Positions 50,776-59,966 of a DNA stretch of 64,000 nucleotides are shown here, piece after piece. How positions within the stretch are numbered: the stretch's first letter is position 1; each line of letters opens with the position of its first letter. The translations under genes were made by a program, and so were the position numbers. The notes under the pieces were generated by a model. That model saw only the letters and a program-made list of their open reading frames with translations, was not told where the DNA came from and made no database searches. This DNA is from an uncultured Eubacteriales bacterium (GTDB taxonomy: Bacteria; Bacillota; Clostridia; Oscillospirales; Acutalibacteraceae): assembly GCA_934725425.1 (NCBI GenBank), contig CAKVAX010000003.1, forward strand, positions 113,819 through 177,818, written 5' to 3'.

Positions 50776-51777
50776 ATGAATATAAGAAAAAAATACGAAG
50801 AATTAGAAAAAAATTTTTTGTCCGAGCATGCTGCGCTTTCATGCAATACGCTTGGAAGAGAGAAATTTGAGCCACTTTGCGAAATCAGAACGGAATATCA
50901 AAGAGACAGAGATAGAATTTTACATTCTAAATCTTTTCGAAGGCTTAAGCACAAAACTCAAGTCTTTATATCTCCCAAGGGAGATCACTACAGAACACGT
51001 TTGACCCATACTTTAGAAGTTTCACAAATTTCGAGGACTGTAGCCAGAGCACTTCGACTAAATGAAGATCTTACCGAAGCCATTGCGCTCGGCCATGATG
51101 TAGGTCATACTCCTTTTGGCCACGCAGGAGAAAGTGCTCTGAATCAGCTTTGCCCGGCTGGTTTTAGGCATTATGAGCAAGGTGTGCGAGTATTATCCTG
51201 CTTAGAAAAAAACGGAAAAGGACTCAATCTCACAAAAGAAGTTTTAAATGGAATAAAATGTCACACCAAAGGTGAAGAAGCAACAACAGCCGAGGGGAGA
51301 ATTGTAAGGCTTTGTGACCGGATTGCCTATGTGAATCACGACATAGAAGATGCGCTTAGAGCAGGAGTTCTGAATGATAATAAAATACCGAAAGAATTTG
51401 TTGAAGCTTTTGGAAATAGATTTTCCGAGAGAATAAACACAATGGTTACTTCGGTGATTTTAAACAGTGATGGGGAAAACATCAAAATGTCTGAGGAACT
51501 GGCGAAAAAGTTTGATGATATGCACAGTTTTATGTACAGAGAAGTTTATTTGAACAAGCAGTCATTTTCCGAAGATCAAAAAGTTCCGTTTGTAATTAAT
51601 TCTCTTTATGAGCATTTTATAAATAATAGTAAAGAAATGCCTGATTACATTCAAGAAATATCTAAAAAAGAAGGAATAGAAACAGCAGTTTGCGACTATA
51701 TTGCAGGTATGACCGATCAATTTGCAACTTTAGTTTTTAAAGAAATTTTTATTCCGAAATCAACCATTATATTTTGA
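50776..51777 (+). CDS. dgt: Deoxyguanosinetriphosphate triphosphohydrolase-like HD protein
   Basis: A 333-residue HD-domain dNTPase. FRRLKHKTQVF, TRLTHTLEVSQI and GHDVGHTPFGHAGE carry the metal-binding H...HD...D set; the size matches the short bacterial dGTPase-like group. It precedes dnaG and rpoD, a common Firmicutes order. ATG at 50776 follows GGTGGTGG. It would trim dNTP pools made by the class III reductase. Confidence 0.93.
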   Translation: MNIRKKYEELEKNFLSEHAALSCNTLGREKFEPLCEIRTEYQRDRDRILHSKSFRRLKHKTQVFISPKGDHYRTRLTHTLEVSQISRTVARALRLNEDLTEAIALGHDVGHTPFGHAGESALNQLCPAGFRHYEQGVRVLSCLEKNGKGLNLTKEVLNGIKCHTKGEEATTAEGRIVRLCDRIAYVNHDIEDALRAGVLNDNKIPKEFVEAFGNRFSERINTMVTSVILNSDGENIKMSEELAKKFDDMHSFMYREVYLNKQSFSEDQKVPFVINSLYEHFINNSKEMPDYIQEISKKEGIETAVCDYIAGMTDQFATLVFKEIFIPKSTIIF

Positions 51778-51804
51778 TATATTTAGTTTTTAGGTGGTGG
51801 AATA

Positions 51805-53574
51805 TTGATTATTTCCGAAGAGTTTATTTCAGAGCTTAAAGCGAGAAATGACATAGAAGAAATAATTTCTTCATACGTTGATTTAAATAGAAAAGGCAAA
51901 AACTTAATGGGACTTTGTCCTTTTCACGCAGAAAGAACACCGTCGTTCTGTGTTTATCCATCGAATGCATCATTTTATTGCTTTGGATGCGGAGCCGGGG
52001 GAGACGTTATAACATTTCTTCGATTAATTGAGCATTATGACTACATAGAAACTGTAAAATATTTGGCAGACCGATGTGGTATGAATTTTGAAATTGATAA
52101 TCAGTCAGATGAAATCCACCGGCAAAAAATGCTAATTTATGAAATGAATCGAGAGGCGGCAAAATTTTATTATAAATCTCTCTTCAGCTCGGAAGGTAAA
52201 GCGGCGCTAAGTTATTTATCTGAAAGAAAATTGAGTCCTTCAACAATTACTCATTTTGGGCTGGGATATTCTCCAAAAAGTGGGCATTCTCTTGTAGACT
52301 ATTTGAAAAATAAAGGTTATAATATTAAGGACATTATTATGTCGAATTTAGCGTTTTCAGCTCGAAATTCGATGGTTCGAGACAGATTTAGAGGCAGACT
52401 CATGTTTCCGATAATCGATGTCAGAGGGAATGTAATAGCGTTTGGAGCAAGAACTTTAAAAAATGAAATCCCAAAATACATAAATACTTCAGACACGCTG
52501 GTATTCAAAAAAAGTAATAATTTATTTTCTCTTAATTTTGCTAAAAACAGCAGTGAGAAGTCCTTTATATTGACTGAAGGTTATATGGATGTCATATCTC
52601 TTTACCAAGCGGGCTTTTCGAATGCTGTTGCAGGTTTGGGAACAGCTCTTACCGAAGGCCAAGTTAAGCTCCTTTCAAGGTATACAAATGAAGTTGTTAT
52701 TTGTTACGATTCTGACGAACCGGGGCAAAAGGCTGCTGAACGAGCTATATCTCTTTTGAAAGAAAATGGCGTAGATATCAAAGTTATGACCATTCCTAAA
52801 GGAAAAGACCCTGACGAGTATATAAAATCTCAAGGCGAAAATGGGAAGATTAAATTTAAAAATTTGGTAGAAAACTCTAAAAGTGATATAGAATACAAAT
52901 TATTAAAAATCAAATCACTTTATGATGAAGGTTCTTCGGCGGATAAAATAAAATATTTGACCGAAGCGGCGCGGGTTTTATCCTCCTGCCATAGCCCTAT
53001 TGAACGAGAAGTATTTGCTCATAAATTAAGTTCCGAGGCGGGTATAAGCAAGTCCGCTCTGGATATTCAAATCGAAAAATTTTCGAAGCAAAAAAATAAA
53101 AATTACCATAAAAAGGAATTTAAAAATTTAAAAAGTGTAACATCCGGAATCAGCGATAAAATAAATCCGGACAAGCATAATAATTTAAGGGCCGCAGTTG
53201 CGGAAGAAATGCTTATTTCATACATGATTAATAACCCTGACAAATTAGAGGAAATTTTAAAAAAAATTGATTCTGATTGTATAATAACCAAGTTTAATCA
53301 AAGAGTATTTAAATGTGTGGAAAAAATAATATCTGAAGGCAAAGAGCCTAATTTGACTACTTTGTCCGGCTGTGATTTTTCTATGGAAGAAATAGGAAGA
53401 ATAACAAAAATGATATGTTCATATAATCCAAGTATAATTACAAGCGAATCAGCCGAAGAATATATAAAAACGATTTTGGAAGAAAACGAAAAAAATAAGG
53501 TAAAAAATGTGGACAACATATCCAAAGTTGAGGTAAAAGATTATATAGAAAGCCTAAAAAATATTAAAAGATAA
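51805..53574 (+). CDS. dnaG: DNA primase
   Basis: A 589-residue primase. The CHC2 zinc finger uses C38, H41, C59 and C62; the TOPRIM core has ILTEGYMDVISLYQAG and VVICYDSDEPGQKAA. The C-terminal helicase-interacting domain starts at about residue 440. The TTG start at 51805 follows GGTGGTGG. It lies in the dgt-dnaG-rpoD macromolecular synthesis cluster. Confidence 0.96.
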   Translation: MIISEEFISELKARNDIEEIISSYVDLNRKGKNLMGLCPFHAERTPSFCVYPSNASFYCFGCGAGGDVITFLRLIEHYDYIETVKYLADRCGMNFEIDNQSDEIHRQKMLIYEMNREAAKFYYKSLFSSEGKAALSYLSERKLSPSTITHFGLGYSPKSGHSLVDYLKNKGYNIKDIIMSNLAFSARNSMVRDRFRGRLMFPIIDVRGNVIAFGARTLKNEIPKYINTSDTLVFKKSNNLFSLNFAKNSSEKSFILTEGYMDVISLYQAGFSNAVAGLGTALTEGQVKLLSRYTNEVVICYDSDEPGQKAAERAISLLKENGVDIKVMTIPKGKDPDEYIKSQGENGKIKFKNLVENSKSDIEYKLLKIKSLYDEGSSADKIKYLTEAARVLSSCHSPIEREVFAHKLSSEAGISKSALDIQIEKFSKQKNKNYHKKEFKNLKSVTSGISDKINPDKHNNLRAAVAEEMLISYMINNPDKLEEILKKIDSDCIITKFNQRVFKCVEKIISEGKEPNLTTLSGCDFSMEEIGRITKMICSYNPSIITSESAEEYIKTILEENEKNKVKNVDNISKVEVKDYIESLKNIKR

Positions 53575-53612
53575 AATTAATTTTGCTTCTATAAAAATAA
53601 GGAGATAAAAAA

Positions 53613-54701
53613 ATGAACGATGTTACATCATCATCAAAGACAATAGATACAGTTATCAAAGATTTGGTAAGCCAAGGAAAGGCATCCGGCCATGTGAGTA
53701 CAGGTGAGATTTTGGAAGCCATGGGCGAAATGGATTTTAATCCTGATGAAATAGAAAAACTATACGATTCTATGGAATCCATGGGTGTTGAAATTGTAGA
53801 AGGATTGGATGAACCTTCTGAACACGAACATACTAAGCATGAAGAAGTTGCAATTCCGACGGGGGAAATTTCAACTACCGATGACCCTGTGAAAGTTTAC
53901 CTGAAAGAGATAGGAAATGTTCCTCTTCTTAGCGCTGAAGAAGAACTAAATCTTGCTAAACGAATTTCTGAAGGAGATGAGAAAGCTCGTCGAAGATTGT
54001 CGGAGGCTAATTTGCGTTTGGTTGTAAGTATAGCAAAAAGATATCTTGGCAGAGGCATGCATTTTCTGGATTTAATACAAGAGGGTAATCTGGGACTTAT
54101 AAAAGCTGTAGAAAAATTCGATTATTCTAAGGGATTTAAATTTTCAACATATGCTACATGGTGGATTAGGCAAGCTATAACAAGAGCGATTGCCGACCAA
54201 GCCAGAACCATTCGTATTCCTGTCCACATGGTTGAAACTATGAATAAAGTAAAAAGGGTGTCCGGTCAGCTTCTCCACAGTAACGGTCAAGAGCCCACTC
54301 CTGAAGAAGTAGCAGAAGAATTAAATTTACCTGTGGAAAAAATACGTGAAATAATGAGAGCTTCTCAAGACCCGGTTTCGTTAGAAACGCCAATCGGTGA
54401 GGAAGATGACAGCCATTTGGGCGACTTTATTCCTGACAGTGACGCTCTTGCTCCCGCGGATGAAGCATCTCACGTGCTTTTGAAAGAACAGTTATTGGAA
54501 GTTTTGGATACGCTTACTCCTCGAGAAAAAAAAGTTTTGGAAATGAGATTTGGTATAGAAGACGGCAGACCAAGAACTTTAGAAGAAGTGGGAAAGGAAT
54601 TTGATGTAACTCGTGAAAGAATTCGTCAAATCGAGGCTAAAGCACTTCGTAAATTGCGTCACCCCAGCAGAAGTAAGCGACTAAAAGATTATTTAGACTG
54701 A
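53613..54701 (+). CDS. rpoD: RNA polymerase primary sigma factor
   Basis: A 362-residue sigma-A. Region 1.1 (about 7-65) is followed by region 1.2 DPVKVYLKEIGNVPLL, regions 2.1-2.4 with RFGKST-type helix LIQEGNLGLIKAVEKFDYSKGFKFSTYATWWIRQAI (about 167-202), region 3, and region 4 TPREKKVLEMRFG...TLEEVGKEFDVTRERIRQIE. The size is the Firmicutes form. ATG at 53613 follows AAGGAGA. A terminator follows. Confidence 0.97.
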   Translation: MNDVTSSSKTIDTVIKDLVSQGKASGHVSTGEILEAMGEMDFNPDEIEKLYDSMESMGVEIVEGLDEPSEHEHTKHEEVAIPTGEISTTDDPVKVYLKEIGNVPLLSAEEELNLAKRISEGDEKARRRLSEANLRLVVSIAKRYLGRGMHFLDLIQEGNLGLIKAVEKFDYSKGFKFSTYATWWIRQAITRAIADQARTIRIPVHMVETMNKVKRVSGQLLHSNGQEPTPEEVAEELNLPVEKIREIMRASQDPVSLETPIGEEDDSHLGDFIPDSDALAPADEASHVLLKEQLLEVLDTLTPREKKVLEMRFGIEDGRPRTLEEVGKEFDVTRERIRQIEAKALRKLRHPSRSKRLKDYLD

Positions 54702-54710
54702 TATAAATTA

Positions 54711-54745
54711 AAGATTTTACCCATTTTGGGTAAAATCTTTTTTAT
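54711..54745 (+). terminator. Terminator after rpoD
   Basis: A 13-bp perfect stem AAAGATTTTACCC / GGGTAAAATCTTT with a 5-base loop and T run. Confidence 0.92.
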
Positions 54746-54800
54746 TGCACAATGTTATTTAAGTATATAACTTTTTGTAATCTGATTTAACGCAAAACAA

Positions 54801-54826
54801 GAGCCGCTGAAGTTCATCAGCAGCTC
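54801..54826 (-). terminator. Terminator after secG
   Basis: On the minus strand GAGCTGCTGA, 6-base loop, TCAGCGGCTC (one wobble), then TTGTTTTG. Confidence 0.75.
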
Positions 54827-54849
54827 CCAACACCCATGAATTTTAAATC

Positions 54850-55107
54850 TTAACCTATTACATGAAAATACATAAGTGCATTTGTTACTATTACAGCCAC
54901 AAAGAATCCCACAGATATTACCTTTGTCCAGCGCTCTAAAAAGGCGTCAATAGAACGAGATTTATTTTTAGTAAGGAAAGTATCCGAAACACTGCCGGTC
55001 ATAGCTCCCATGTTTTTCTGATGTCCCTCTTGAAAAAGAACCACCGCAACAATAGCTACGGACATAATTAATAATACTACTCCCAATGTGATTTCCAATG
55101 TACTCAT
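54850..55107 (-). CDS. secG: Protein-export membrane protein SecG
   Basis: An 85-residue protein with two membrane helices (about 4-24 and 62-82). Between them is the conserved loop LFQEGHQKNMGAMTGSVSDTFLTKNKSRSIDAFLERWTK (about 25-63). It is the third core subunit of the SecYEG channel. It lies 31 bases downstream of an unknown gene whose promoter probably drives both. Confidence 0.95.
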   Translation of the reverse strand: MSTLEITLGVVLLIMSVAIVAVVLFQEGHQKNMGAMTGSVSDTFLTKNKSRSIDAFLERWTKVISVGFFVAVIVTNALMYFHVIG

Positions 55108-55138
55108 TTTTTTGCACCCCTCATTTTAATATCAAATT

Positions 55139-55444
55139 TTACTGACCTGCCATCGCTCTTTCCAGCCATATATTTGCTATTTCAAGAGCAGGATAAAGTC
55201 CGCTTTTCTCGCTTATTTTCACAATCTTTTTGCTGTTGGAAATGTCATCGTCCATGTTTATCATTTCAACATTTACAGATGTTGCTACTTTTGTGCCGTT
55301 GACATCTTTAAAATTTTTGCTCTCTATTTTGAATACATATTTATCGGTTATATTCCCATAATAAATTGTATCTTTGCATCTTACAAGAGGCTTTCCTTTG
55401 TATTCAAAAAAGGTTTTGAGTTTTTTGTTTTTAGTACTTTTCAT
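55139..55444 (-). CDS. Conserved-looking hypothetical protein, 101 residues
   Basis: A soluble basic protein with predicted alternating beta strands (PLVRCKDTIYYGNITDKYV, then IESKNFKDV and TSVNVEMINMDD) and a C-terminal helix (EIANIWLERAMAG). No motif I recognise. ATG at 55444 follows GGGGTGAG, and a clear promoter lies upstream. It is transcribed with secG, so it is a real gene. Confidence 0.75.
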   Translation of the reverse strand: MKSTKNKKLKTFFEYKGKPLVRCKDTIYYGNITDKYVFKIESKNFKDVNGTKVATSVNVEMINMDDDISNSKKIVKISEKSGLYPALEIANIWLERAMAGQ

Positions 55445-55488
55445 AACTCACCCCATAAAAATTATTATTTGCTACTACACAGAATACA

Positions 55489-55517
55489 ATCATAGCACTT
55501 TAATGTATAATTTTCAA
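55489..55517 (-). promoter_or_regulatory. Promoter of the hypothetical-secG pair
   Basis: On the minus strand TTGAAA (55512-55517) and TATGAT (55489-55494) are 17 bases apart, about 45 bases before the start codon. Confidence 0.7.
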
Positions 55518-55589
55518 TACTTTATTTATAATTTATTGCATTTTGGTGATTTGATATGCTTTTTTCGAAAAAATGAGCCAATATCTTTC

Positions 55590-55619
55590 TTGACATTCAC
55601 TTCTATTACGTAATAAAAT
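55590..55619 (+). promoter_or_regulatory. Candidate promoter of rny-ymdB
   Basis: TTGACA (55590-55595) and TAAAAT (55614-55619), spacing 18. It would give a leader of about 200 bases. Confidence 0.45.
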
Positions 55620-55742
55620 TAAGAAGTAAAAGTCTATTTTCAATATATAGTAGTTCTTTGCAAATAAGATTAAATTTGAATGACTTGTAATTAGTTTTAA
55701 TGATTATAAATATCGAAGATAAAAATATAAGCAGTATTTGAA

Positions 55743-55770
55743 GCTTCTTTTTGACATATCGAAAAGAAGC
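55743..55770 (+). other. Hairpin in the rny leader
   Basis: A 9-bp stem GCTTCTTTT / AAAAGAAGC with a 10-base loop, without a T run after it. It lies 60 bases upstream of rny. Confidence 0.45.
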
Positions 55771-55829
55771 CTGTTTACGGTATTATAAAATTAAATTTAA
55801 TTGTAAGAATCACTTGGGAGGTTACAAAG

Positions 55830-57371
55830 TTGAATTTGGTAAGTGCAATGTGTATTATAGCGGTAGCATTTGTTGTGGCGTTTTTACTGGGAATTTTTTA
55901 CAGAAAATTAAAAGCAGAAAAAGCTATTGTTTCAGCTGAAAAAGAGGCAGAAAAAATAATTGCAAATGCTAAAGAATTGGCGGAAACTCGAAAAAAAGAA
56001 GTTGTTTTGGAAGGAAAAGAAGAAATACATAAGTTCAGAAACGAAACAGAAAAAGAGCTTTCCGACCGTCGAAAAGATATTCAGCGTCAAGAAAGACGAA
56101 TAATACAAAAAGAAGAAAATTTAGACAAAAAAACCGAGCATTTGGAATCCAAAGAAAATTCACTCAATGAAAGAGCTAAAGAAATCGAACATAAATATCT
56201 TGAAGCGGAAATTATAAAAAAGAATCAATTTGAAATGCTTGAAAAAATTTCCGGATTTTCGGTTTCTCAGGCAAAAAACTTTTTACTCGAAAGTTTGCAA
56301 GACGAATTATCACACGAAAAAGCGCTAAAAATAACCATGTTTGAGCAACAACTCAAAGAAGAATGTGATAAAAGAGCAGAAGAAATTTTATCCATGGCTA
56401 TTCAACGCTGCGCTTCCGACCATATTTCGGAGGCTACCATATCAGTCGTTTCTCTCCCTAATGACGACATGAAAGGAAGAATAATAGGTCGCGAAGGAAG
56501 AAATATAAGAGCTATTGAAAATTTAACCGGAGTTGATTTGATAATAGATGACACACCCGAGGCGATTACTCTTTCGGCATTTGATCCGGTAAGAAGAGAG
56601 ATAGCAAGAGTGGCTCTTGAAAGATTGATAGCAGACGGAAGAATTCACCCTGCAAAAATAGAAGAAATGATAGAGCGCTCCAGAAAAGATATCGAGAAAG
56701 AAATAAAAGAAGAAGGTCAACGTGCGGCGCTTGAAGCAGGAATAAATAATATTCATCCTGAAATAATTAAACTTTTAGGAAAATTAAAATATAGAACCAG
56801 CTACGGTCAAAATGTTTTAAAACACTCTTTAGAAGTTGCGCATTTATGTTGTATGATGGCTTCGGAACTCAATTTGGACGCATCACTTGCAAGAAGAATA
56901 GGGTTGCTTCATGATATTGGAAAAGCTCTTGACCATGAACAAGAGGGCTCTCACATTGAACTTGGTGTGAAAGTTGTAAAAAAATACAAAGAAAATAATG
57001 ATGTAATTCATGCTATACACGCTCATCACGGCGATATAGAGCCAAAAACTCCGTATGCATTTATTTTGCAAGCTGCTGATACCGCATCTGCGGCAAGACC
57101 CGGAGCACGTCGTGAAGATTTAGAAAATTACGTTAAACGTCTGGAAAAATTGGAGTCTTTGGTTTCGTCATTTGCAGGAGTAAAAAGCTGTTATGCCATT
57201 CAAGCCGGACGTGAAATAAGGGTTATGATTAATCCTGAAGTTGTAAATGATGAAGAAATGATACCGCTTGCAAGAGATATTTGCAAGAAAATAGAATCCG
57301 AGCTGGAATATCCGGGTCAGATAAAAGTAAATATTATAAGGGAAAGCAGAACTGTTGATTACGCTAAATAA
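55830..57371 (+). CDS. rny: Ribonuclease Y
   Basis: A 513-residue membrane-anchored endoribonuclease that starts mRNA decay. An N-terminal membrane helix (about 5-24) is followed by a long coiled coil (about 27-190), a KH domain (GRIIGREGRNIRAIENLTG) and an HD domain (LARRIGLLHDIGKALDHE, HAHHGDIE). Length is standard. TTG start at 55830 behind GGGAGG. ymdB follows, as in most Firmicutes. Confidence 0.96.
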   Translation: MNLVSAMCIIAVAFVVAFLLGIFYRKLKAEKAIVSAEKEAEKIIANAKELAETRKKEVVLEGKEEIHKFRNETEKELSDRRKDIQRQERRIIQKEENLDKKTEHLESKENSLNERAKEIEHKYLEAEIIKKNQFEMLEKISGFSVSQAKNFLLESLQDELSHEKALKITMFEQQLKEECDKRAEEILSMAIQRCASDHISEATISVVSLPNDDMKGRIIGREGRNIRAIENLTGVDLIIDDTPEAITLSAFDPVRREIARVALERLIADGRIHPAKIEEMIERSRKDIEKEIKEEGQRAALEAGINNIHPEIIKLLGKLKYRTSYGQNVLKHSLEVAHLCCMMASELNLDASLARRIGLLHDIGKALDHEQEGSHIELGVKVVKKYKENNDVIHAIHAHHGDIEPKTPYAFILQAADTASAARPGARREDLENYVKRLEKLESLVSSFAGVKSCYAIQAGREIRVMINPEVVNDEEMIPLARDICKKIESELEYPGQIKVNIIRESRTVDYAK

Positions 57372-57394
57372 TAGCATTTTTGGGGAATGAATTT

Positions 57395-58168
57395 ATGAAA
57401 ATTTTAGTTATCGGTGACGTAGTAGGAAAAAACGGAACTGAATTTTTAAGGTCAAAGTTAGAAGCGTTAAAGTCTGAAAAAAACATAGATTTTGTGATTG
57501 CCAACGGAGAAAATTCCGCAGAAGGGAATGGTATTATACCCGATTCCGCTCGCAAAATTTTGAATAGCGGAGTAAATGTTATCACCGGCGGAAATCATTC
57601 TTTCAGACGTCGTGAATTTTTTCAAGTTTTAAATGATAATCATAAAATTTTAAGGCCATATAATTTTCCGGGAGAAAAAACCCCCGGAGTAGGATTTTGC
57701 AAATCAGAAATTAACGGATTGAAAGTTGCTGTTATAAACCTTTTGGGGGTGGTGTATCTCGAAAGTCTGGACAATCCTTTTAAAGCCGTAGACAGAGCTA
57801 TTCATTTTTGTAGCGATTGTAAAATAAAAATTATAGATTTTCACGCTGAAGCCACAGCCGAAAAATTGGCTATGGGATATTACGTTGACGGAAGAGTATC
57901 AGCCGTATTCGGAACACATACTCACGTTCAAACTTCCGATGAACAAATTTTGCCAAACGGCACGGGATATATTACCGATGTAGGTATGACCGGAGCAATT
58001 TGTTCGGTATTGGGAGTAAAGAAAGAATTGTCAATACGCCGAATGAAAGACAAACTGCCGACCAGGTTTCAAAATGCCGATGGCCCGTGTAAAATGGAGT
58101 GTGCGGTGTTTGATATAGATGATTCCACAGGAAAAGCAATATCGGTGGAAAGATTGAGAGTTCTTTAA
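57395..58168 (+). CDS. ymdB: YmdB-family metallophosphoesterase (TIGR00282)
   Basis: A 257-residue two-metal phosphodiesterase. It starts KILVIGDVVGKNG; metal ligands are in ANGENSAEG, TGGNHSFRR, DFHAEAT and GTHTHVQT. YmdB hydrolyses 2',3'-cyclic nucleotides and affects biofilm and sporulation choices in Bacillus. ATG at 57395 follows GGGGA. It lies 23 bases after rny, a conserved pairing. Confidence 0.94.
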   Translation: MKILVIGDVVGKNGTEFLRSKLEALKSEKNIDFVIANGENSAEGNGIIPDSARKILNSGVNVITGGNHSFRRREFFQVLNDNHKILRPYNFPGEKTPGVGFCKSEINGLKVAVINLLGVVYLESLDNPFKAVDRAIHFCSDCKIKIIDFHAEATAEKLAMGYYVDGRVSAVFGTHTHVQTSDEQILPNGTGYITDVGMTGAICSVLGVKKELSIRRMKDKLPTRFQNADGPCKMECAVFDIDDSTGKAISVERLRVL

Positions 58169-58186
58169 GTAAAATATTTAAAATAA

Positions 58187-58215
58187 TTGCATATATAATA
58201 TAAATGATGTAAAAT
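58187..58215 (+). promoter_or_regulatory. Probable promoter of the fakA-recG-acpS-nnrD group
   Basis: TTGCAT (58187-58192) and TAAAAT (58210-58215) with 17-base spacing, about 58 bases before the fakA start. Confidence 0.5.
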
Positions 58216-58272
58216 GTGTCATGTGGATTTAGAATTCTAAAATAATTCTCATATTTGAGGAGTTGTGTTCAA

Positions 58273-59943
58273 TTGATAGATGGATTAATTTTAAAAAAGG
58301 CATTTATTTCAGGAGCAAACAACATTATAAAGAGTAAAAAATTTGTTAATGAGCTTAATATTTTTCCTGTTCCGGACGGTGATACAGGAACAAATATGTC
58401 TATGACCATATCTTCAGGCGTAGAGGCGCTTAATAAATTGAGCGATGAAGTCACAGCCGGTGAAGTGATTCAAGCGTTTGTACCTGCTCTTTTAAGAGGA
58501 GCAAGAGGAAATTCAGGAGTAATACTTTCGATATTATTTCGTGGATTTACTGAACTTTTTTCCAATTCTAAAACATTAACAGGAAGCGATTTGGCCCAAG
58601 CTTTGGATGTTGGGGTTAAGGCTGCTTATTCTTCGGTTACCAAACCTACAGAAGGAACTATATTAACAGTTGCAAGAGTTGCATGTGAACGTGCAAAAGA
58701 GGCAGCAAAAATCAATAATGACGCTGTTTTTGTTTGGGAAAAAGCTTGTGCCGGAGCAAAAGACGCCTTAAAACAAACCCCGGAACTTTTGCCTGTGTTA
58801 AAAAAGGCAGGAGTTGTTGACGCCGGTGGAAAAGGCTTATGCTTGATTTTTGAAGGTATGTTATCTTACATAAAAGATGAAATTTTTGTAGAACCCGGTG
58901 AAGAAATCCCGGATATCGAAGAAAATGATGAGTTTAGAAATGCAGCCGCGGAATTTGACCAAGATATAAGGTTCACGTATTGCACCGAGTTTATAGTTCA
59001 GAGGAATCGTTTGTGCAATTTACGCCCGTTAAGACTTAGAAATCGTTTGCAAAAAATCGGTGACTGTGTAGTTGTGGTTGATGACGAAGAAATAATTAAA
59101 GTGCATGTTCACACCGAAAATCCTGGAAAAGTTCTTGAAGAGGGTTTGCGTTATGGTCAGTTTTTAACTGTTAAAATTGAAAACATGAAAGAGCAGCACA
59201 GAAAAGCTGCCGAAGCGAAGCAAGAAAAGCTTTCTAAATCAATTCAAAATGCAGAAGTATTTGAAAGAAAAGAACCCGAGGAAGAAGTTGGGTTTGTAGC
59301 TGTTGCGGCAGGGAACGGCGTAGTTTCTTTGTTTAAAGATTTGGGATGTCAGAACGTGATAAGTGGTGGCCAGACGATGAATCCGAGCACAGATAAAATC
59401 GTCGAGGCAATACTTGCGACTCCTGCAAAGACTGTCTATGTTTTCCCAAATAATAAAAATATAATTATGTCCGCTCAGCAGGCAATATCTTTAGTCAAAG
59501 ACCGAACTGTTGTAGTGGTTCCCACAAAGACTATTCCTCAAGGGATTGCAGCAATTCTTTCTTACAGTTTCGAAAATGATATGGAAAGCAATATCGATAT
59601 AATGACAGCCGCTTTTTCAAAAGTGAAAACCGGTCAAGTTACTTTCGCGGCCAGGGATTCAGAATTCGGTGGATTTAAAATTAAAGAAAGAGATATTTTG
59701 GCTTTATCTGACGGAAAGTTGGTATTTACAGATAAGGATCCTGTTAAAGCTGTTGCTAAACTTGCCAAATCGCTTTCAAATAAAGATACTGAATTTATTA
59801 CTCTGATTTATGGTGAAAGCGTTAGCTTGGAGCAAGCTGAAAAAGCTAAAGAGATGATTGAATCAGCTCTAAAAAATAAAATAGAAGTTACATTGATTAA
59901 CGGTGAACAACCTATTTATCATTTTGTTATTTCTGTAGAATAA
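58273..59943 (+). CDS. fakA: Fatty acid kinase-like DAK2 domain protein (YloV/FakA)
   Basis: A 556-residue protein. The N-terminal DhaL/DAK2 domain (about 1-200) has NIFPVPDGDTGTNMSMT with the metal aspartates and LLRGARGNSGVILS. A middle domain and a C-terminal DegV-like region (NGVVSLFKDLG, SGGQTMNPSTDKIV, FPNNKNIIMSAQQA) follow. FakA with a FakB carrier phosphorylates fatty acids for membrane lipid synthesis; fakB and asp23 are not adjacent. TTG at 58273 follows GAGGAG; an earlier in-frame TTG at 58255 overlaps it. recG follows, the usual order. Confidence 0.92.
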   Translation: MIDGLILKKAFISGANNIIKSKKFVNELNIFPVPDGDTGTNMSMTISSGVEALNKLSDEVTAGEVIQAFVPALLRGARGNSGVILSILFRGFTELFSNSKTLTGSDLAQALDVGVKAAYSSVTKPTEGTILTVARVACERAKEAAKINNDAVFVWEKACAGAKDALKQTPELLPVLKKAGVVDAGGKGLCLIFEGMLSYIKDEIFVEPGEEIPDIEENDEFRNAAAEFDQDIRFTYCTEFIVQRNRLCNLRPLRLRNRLQKIGDCVVVVDDEEIIKVHVHTENPGKVLEEGLRYGQFLTVKIENMKEQHRKAAEAKQEKLSKSIQNAEVFERKEPEEEVGFVAVAAGNGVVSLFKDLGCQNVISGGQTMNPSTDKIVEAILATPAKTVYVFPNNKNIIMSAQQAISLVKDRTVVVVPTKTIPQGIAAILSYSFENDMESNIDIMTAAFSKVKTGQVTFAARDSEFGGFKIKERDILALSDGKLVFTDKDPVKAVAKLAKSLSNKDTEFITLIYGESVSLEQAEKAKEMIESALKNKIEVTLINGEQPIYHFVISVE

Positions 59944-59966
59944 ATTATAAAATTGGAGGTGCCTTT

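Larger units (their letters stand above)
55445..55829. other. Divergent intergenic region between the hypothetical-secG pair and rny
   Basis: This 385-base stretch holds no credible ORF. It contains a good promoter toward secG (55489-55517), a candidate promoter toward rny (55590-55619) and a hairpin in the rny leader (55743-55770). The remainder is A+T-rich without visible structure. Confidence 0.6.
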
